Assembly (NCBI GenBank): GCA_019057595.1 | Contig: DXJI01000003.1 | Location: 42,641-106,640 of the forward strand | Origin: Candidatus Thorarchaeota archaeon | GTDB taxonomy: Archaea; Asgardarchaeota; Thorarchaeia; Thorarchaeales; Thorarchaeaceae | DNA: 64,000 nt | Direction: 5' to 3' | Part shown: positions 61,035 to 64,000 of the stretch, piece by piece | Numbering within the stretch: position 1 is the stretch's first letter | Layout: every line of letters begins with the position of its first letter | Notes under the pieces: model-generated | Told to the model about the DNA's origin: nothing | Database searches by the model: none | The model's input: the letters and a program-made list of their open reading frames with translations, nothing else | Made by a program: the position numbers and the translations under genes

Positions 61035-61616
61035 GTGCCAAGTTGTGAGCTATGCGGTAGAGAAATGAAAGGTCGTGGCCATAACGTGGTGATTGAGGGT
61101 GCTTCAATGCTTGTTTGCCCTCAATGTGCTACCAAATTCGGAGGCAAGTCACCTTCTTCTGAAACGCGCGCATCATCTACACCACGGACAAAACCTTCTT
61201 GGATTGGTGGTCCGGAGAAACCTACACCAGCTCGACCCAGAAAAGTGTCTACGTCAAAACCCAGACCTAAACCAAGATCTGGTGGAGTACTTCTTGATGA
61301 TATGGAACTGATAGAGGACTATGCTAAGGCTATTCGAAGTGCAAGACAGAAAAAGAGCCTATCCCAAGAAGAGCTTGCCCAGAAAATTGGAGAGCGGATC
61401 TCAACATTACAGTCTATTGAATCAGGTCGATTAAAACCAACAGGTAAGACAATCCGAGGTCTTGAAAGAGAACTAGAAATATCTCTGCTAGAAGCTGTGG
61501 GAGCAGTTCCGATCAAGGTGGGTAAGGGCGGTTCTGGTGCCGGTCCCACTCTTGGTGATAGAGTAGTTGTTAAGAAAAAGAAGTCCCAGAAAGCGCGTCA
61601 AGATGATGCTGAATGA
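61035..61616 (+). CDS. mbf1: Archaeal multiprotein bridging factor 1 (aMBF1)
   Basis: Conserved archaeal/eukaryotic HTH protein linked to transcription and ribosome quality control. The N-terminus has a zinc ribbon (SCELCGREM ... LVCPQCATKFG, about residues 3-35). A proline/lysine-rich linker follows (about 40-85), then the Cro-type HTH domain (SARQKKSLSQEELAQKIGER, ISTLQSIESGRLKPTGKTIR) and a basic tail. It has 193 residues. The start is GTG at 61035. It precedes TFE on the same strand. Confidence 0.94.
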   Translation: MPSCELCGREMKGRGHNVVIEGASMLVCPQCATKFGGKSPSSETRASSTPRTKPSWIGGPEKPTPARPRKVSTSKPRPKPRSGGVLLDDMELIEDYAKAIRSARQKKSLSQEELAQKIGERISTLQSIESGRLKPTGKTIRGLERELEISLLEAVGAVPIKVGKGGSGAGPTLGDRVVVKKKKSQKARQDDAE

Positions 61617-61790
61617 AACTCTTGAACGATTTTAGTGATTGAGCTCATTCAGTCTAAGAACAGCTCTTATATACTATTTAGCTGTATAATACTACAGGTG
61701 TAAATTTCCAACTGCGGATGTTTTCGCTTTTGAAAAATTCAATTGATTAGCCAACTAGCCATCTATTACATACTTGGGTGATTACGTCAA

Positions 61791-62312
61791 ATGGTGCATA
61801 CTAACTTCAATCACGACCTCTTCCGACTTGTTGTAGAAGAAATAGCAGGAAAAGAAGGGGTTGATGTATCGACCGTTTTGGTCAATGCAGAAGAAACCAC
61901 TGACGAGGAAATAGCCACTAAGACCGATCTCAAACTGAATATAGTCCGAAGAATTCTGTATAAACTTCATGACAACCACCTCGCATCATATAGACGAATT
62001 CGGGATGTAAACACAGGGTGGTTCCTCTATTATTGGAAAATCGATCCCAAGAAAGCACAAGCCCTGGTCAACAGAAAAAAACGGATGGTACTCAACCTGC
62101 TTGAACAGCGGTTAGAGCATGAAAGCAACAATGATCTCTATACCTGTGTCAACCGCGACTCTTCACCTGTACCATTCGAAGAGGCAATGAATCTTTCATT
62201 CCGTTGTCCAACATGCAATGGTCAACTCGAATTTGTTGACAACGAAAGGGCAATCTCATTCTTGAGAAAGCGAGTTGAAGAGCTAAAAGCCGATTTAGAA
62301 GCTTCTTCCTAA
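61791..62312 (+). CDS. tfe: Transcription factor E (TFE alpha) with incomplete zinc ribbon
   Basis: Homologue of TFIIE alpha, helps open promoters with RNA polymerase. The winged helix covers about residues 8-90 (EEIATKTDLKLNIVRRILYK, then WFLYYWKID), a coiled linker follows, and the zinc ribbon lies at about 120-152. Only three of the usual four cysteines are present: the first knuckle reads YTCVNRD, with Arg (codon cgc) where the second Cys (tgc) is expected, while the second knuckle RCPTCNG is intact. The length is 173 residues. The next gene, DUF2110-like, is a usual neighbour. Confidence 0.9.
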   Translation: MVHTNFNHDLFRLVVEEIAGKEGVDVSTVLVNAEETTDEEIATKTDLKLNIVRRILYKLHDNHLASYRRIRDVNTGWFLYYWKIDPKKAQALVNRKKRMVLNLLEQRLEHESNNDLYTCVNRDSSPVPFEEAMNLSFRCPTCNGQLEFVDNERAISFLRKRVEELKADLEASS

Positions 62313-62384
62313 TTCTTTACTTCTCAATTCCTACTGCAAAAGGTACTTAGCACATATCATTGGACCCACGGCAGAGGTTCCCAG

Positions 62385-63152
62385 TTGAAGATCACATTAC
62401 TATCAAAGGCATATGGAGCATATAGAGGAAGATTGCTAGAAACCATAAGGTCCGAAATCACTTCAATGATTGCAGAGCTTGATGTGCGTTTGAATAGTAT
62501 CGGTACTGACAAAAAAGAACGAATTGTAGCGAATATCGAGGGCGCAGATGAGGAGTTTGTGGCCAACGCTCTTGCTAAAGAGTATGGAAAATCACTATCT
62601 TCAGAAAATCTTCTTCCTAATACCACATATCCTGGTCGCCTTTTGGATATTGGAAAAGTTGGGTATGGCCTCTATGTTGACATTGGAGTTGTAGATTCTC
62701 CACGTATGGATGCCCTAGTTCCGCTTCACAAAATGCGAGAACAACTCGAATTTGTTGGTCCCTTGAAGACAATCACCGAGGCATTCGTACTTGTAGACTA
62801 TCTTCCAATCAACGCAAAAGTGACAAATATCGACCTATACAATAGTCGAATCGAAGCTGAATTTGATCAGCAATTATTGTCACGTTTGAAGGCGTGGATC
62901 GAAGATGACCATGAAAGACTTCTCGTGTTTGGCGCCAATCATAGACAGATCGAGAGCTCACTCAAGAAATCTGGTCATAGAGAGGATATCTACGAAATAG
63001 AGCAACTAGGAAAGTTCGAATTTTCATTGAGATGTAAGCGAAGCACACGGGCATCGGGAATACTTGCCGCGATTGGTCCCCGTTTGAGAGGAGTCCCCAT
63101 GCACCTTTTCATACCAAAAGAACTTGAGGCGAAACAAAATGCCAAGGCTTGA
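62385..63152 (+). CDS. DUF2110-like archaeal protein
   Basis: A 255-residue soluble protein I place in the archaeal DUF2110 group because of its position between tfe and an rRNA-methylase-like gene and its sequence pattern (YPGRLLDIGKVGYGLYVDIG, an S1/OB-like strand set, and RLKAWIEDDHERLLVFGANH). It may bind RNA through the OB-like part. The function is unknown. The start is TTG at 62385. Its end overlaps the downstream gene by 14 bases. Confidence 0.65.
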   Translation: MKITLLSKAYGAYRGRLLETIRSEITSMIAELDVRLNSIGTDKKERIVANIEGADEEFVANALAKEYGKSLSSENLLPNTTYPGRLLDIGKVGYGLYVDIGVVDSPRMDALVPLHKMREQLEFVGPLKTITEAFVLVDYLPINAKVTNIDLYNSRIEAEFDQQLLSRLKAWIEDDHERLLVFGANHRQIESSLKKSGHREDIYEIEQLGKFEFSLRCKRSTRASGILAAIGPRLRGVPMHLFIPKELEAKQNAKA

Positions 63153-63819
63153 TGTGTGGCTGGTAGAGACAGGACAATTCTCATCTCGCCAGGCTGCGAA
63201 ACGAGCTATCAAAGATGGTCTAGTCATAATTAATGGCAAAGAAAGCAAGCCATCAAAGCAGGTTTCTGAGAGAGATGTAATCGAAGTAATGAGTCACGAT
63301 GCTGACTTCCCGTTGGGTTTCAAAAAACTGAAAGATATTGACGAAAAACTCGACAACTCTTTGGCTGTTTCTCCATGTTTGGCTCTTGACATCGGTAGCT
63401 CTGCGGGAGGGTTTCTAGCTTACCTTGCAACAAAGGGTGCAGATGTCGTAGGAGTTGAGGTTTCTAAGAGATTCTCTGAGGATTTGCACGCACTAGTAGA
63501 TAGGTATCCCCAGATTTCAGTGATTTTTACTGATGCCTTCGATATGGATCCTACAATCATAACCAAACAAAACAATCTCGACGTTTTGCTCGTGGATGTC
63601 ACAACAGAGCCCGAAGGTACATTGAAGCTCATTGAAAAATTCACGATTCTCCTCAAAAAAGAGGGGCGGATGGTGGCTGCTTTCAAGTCAAATCCTGATG
63701 ATGTAAAAAATACAGAAGTGCTCAAAAAAGCAATCTCTCAGATGGGTTATGAAGAAATACAGGAGATATGCCTTGATGAATCACGTCAGGAAGTCCATAT
63801 CGTCGCACTTCGTTCGTAA
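63139..63819 (+). CDS. TlyA-like S4/FtsJ-domain rRNA methyltransferase
   Basis: The N-terminal S4 RNA-binding domain (MPRLDVWLVETGQFSSRQAA followed by KRAIKDGLVIINGK) is joined to an FtsJ-like methyltransferase domain with LALDIGSSAGGFLAYLATKG as SAM loop and VLLVDVTTEPEGTLKLI after it. This is the TlyA layout (2'-O-methylation of rRNA in bacteria). It has 226 residues from the ATG at 63139, slightly short for the family. It overlaps the DUF2110-like gene, so the two are probably co-translated. The rRNA target in archaea is not established. Confidence 0.85.
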   Translation: MPRLDVWLVETGQFSSRQAAKRAIKDGLVIINGKESKPSKQVSERDVIEVMSHDADFPLGFKKLKDIDEKLDNSLAVSPCLALDIGSSAGGFLAYLATKGADVVGVEVSKRFSEDLHALVDRYPQISVIFTDAFDMDPTIITKQNNLDVLLVDVTTEPEGTLKLIEKFTILLKKEGRMVAAFKSNPDDVKNTEVLKKAISQMGYEEIQEICLDESRQEVHIVALRS

Positions 63820-63856
63820 GGCAACTTTTTATTGGAATAACCAGAGCCACTGTTCA

Positions 63857-63934
63857 GGGCCGCTAGTCTAGCCCGGCTATGATGTCTCCTTTACACGGAG
63901 AAGGTCGCTGGTTCAAATCCGGCGCGGCCCACCA
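63857..63934 (+). tRNA. tRNA-Val(TAC) with encoded CCA
   Basis: The acceptor GGGCCGC/GCGGCCC, D arm GTCT/TGAT, anticodon arm TCTCC-TTTACAC-GGAGA (anticodon TAC) and T arm GCTGG-TTCAAAT-CCGGC form a complete tRNA without intron. CCA is encoded at 63932-63934. TTTTT follows and may end transcription. A TATA-like TTTTTATTGG lies about 30 bases upstream. The remaining 66 bases of the window hold nothing I can assign. Confidence 0.95.
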
Positions 63935-64000
63935 CTTTTTATCTCAATACCATATACTAGGCACATCAATCATCTTGCTCAATCCAATCTAGATGATCAA

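Overview
The window is archaeal and gene-dense, with roughly 43% GC judged by eye. It has TATA promoters with short or absent leaders, many TTG/GTG starts, and intron-containing tRNAs with encoded CCA. The information-processing genes are archaeal/eukaryotic in type: MCM, GINS, Orc1/Cdc6, RFC, TFB, TFE, MBF1, Rpo8, NAC, PAN. A Roadblock + MglA/Arf-like GTPase operon, an LKR/saccharopine dehydrogenase pair and an Rpo8 gene together suggest an Asgard archaeon, possibly Thorarchaeia-like. The lineage is an inference from gene content only.

Layout. 1-5 kb (minus): herA (cut by the window edge), nurA, pyrG. 4.5-7 kb (minus): small GTPase, an unrecognised protein and a double Roadblock protein in one operon. 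7-9.1 kb: HD hydrolase and XRE regulator. 9.2-12.7 kb: GPN GTPase, tRNA G10 methylase, UPF0201/UPF0200 pair, ThpR. 12.7-14 kb: intron-containing tRNA-Pro and a histone-deacetylase-family gene. 14-23.7 kb is a replication block: hel308, mcm, gins23, rfcS, rfcL, truA, an HTH gene and orc1/cdc6. 23.8-28.5 kb: tRNA-Gly, korA, a secreted Ig-like protein whose end is lost, rpo8, tfb. 28.5-36.3 kb is a cell-surface block: type IV pilus-like ATPase, pilin, tRNA-Glu with a non-canonical intron, a second Ig-like protein and a membrane-anchored HerA-like ATPase. 36.3-42 kb: isopentenyl phosphate kinase, rpsJ, glmS, a small membrane protein, a desulfurase-like protein without its PLP lysine, and a nucleotidyltransferase. 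42-46.6 kb: two long intergenic regions carrying origin-recognition-box (ORB)-like elements flank a putative DNA-binding gene, the saccharopine-pathway pair and a small basic ORF. 46.6-56 kb: iorAB, hypF, three uncharacterised genes, an ADP-forming acyl-CoA synthetase alpha subunit. 56-64 kb: AAA ATPase/RHH pair, a membrane protein, atpD, NAC, Taw2-like, PAN, MBF1, TFE, a DUF2110-like gene, a TlyA-like methylase, tRNA-Val.

How it works together. The replication block plus a candidate origin at 46.2-46.5 kb cover much of the initiation machinery: an inverted ORB pair around an AT-rich core, between divergent genes. IorAB, KorA, the acyl-CoA synthetase and the LKR/SDH pair point to amino-acid fermentation, and HypF implies a [NiFe] hydrogenase elsewhere.

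The most unusual signal is a perfect 12-bp palindrome, GAACACGTGTTC, found five times. Four copies lie within about 610 bp around the small ORF and the candidate origin, and one abuts the promoter of the histone-deacetylase-family gene 33 kb away. I do not recognise this element.
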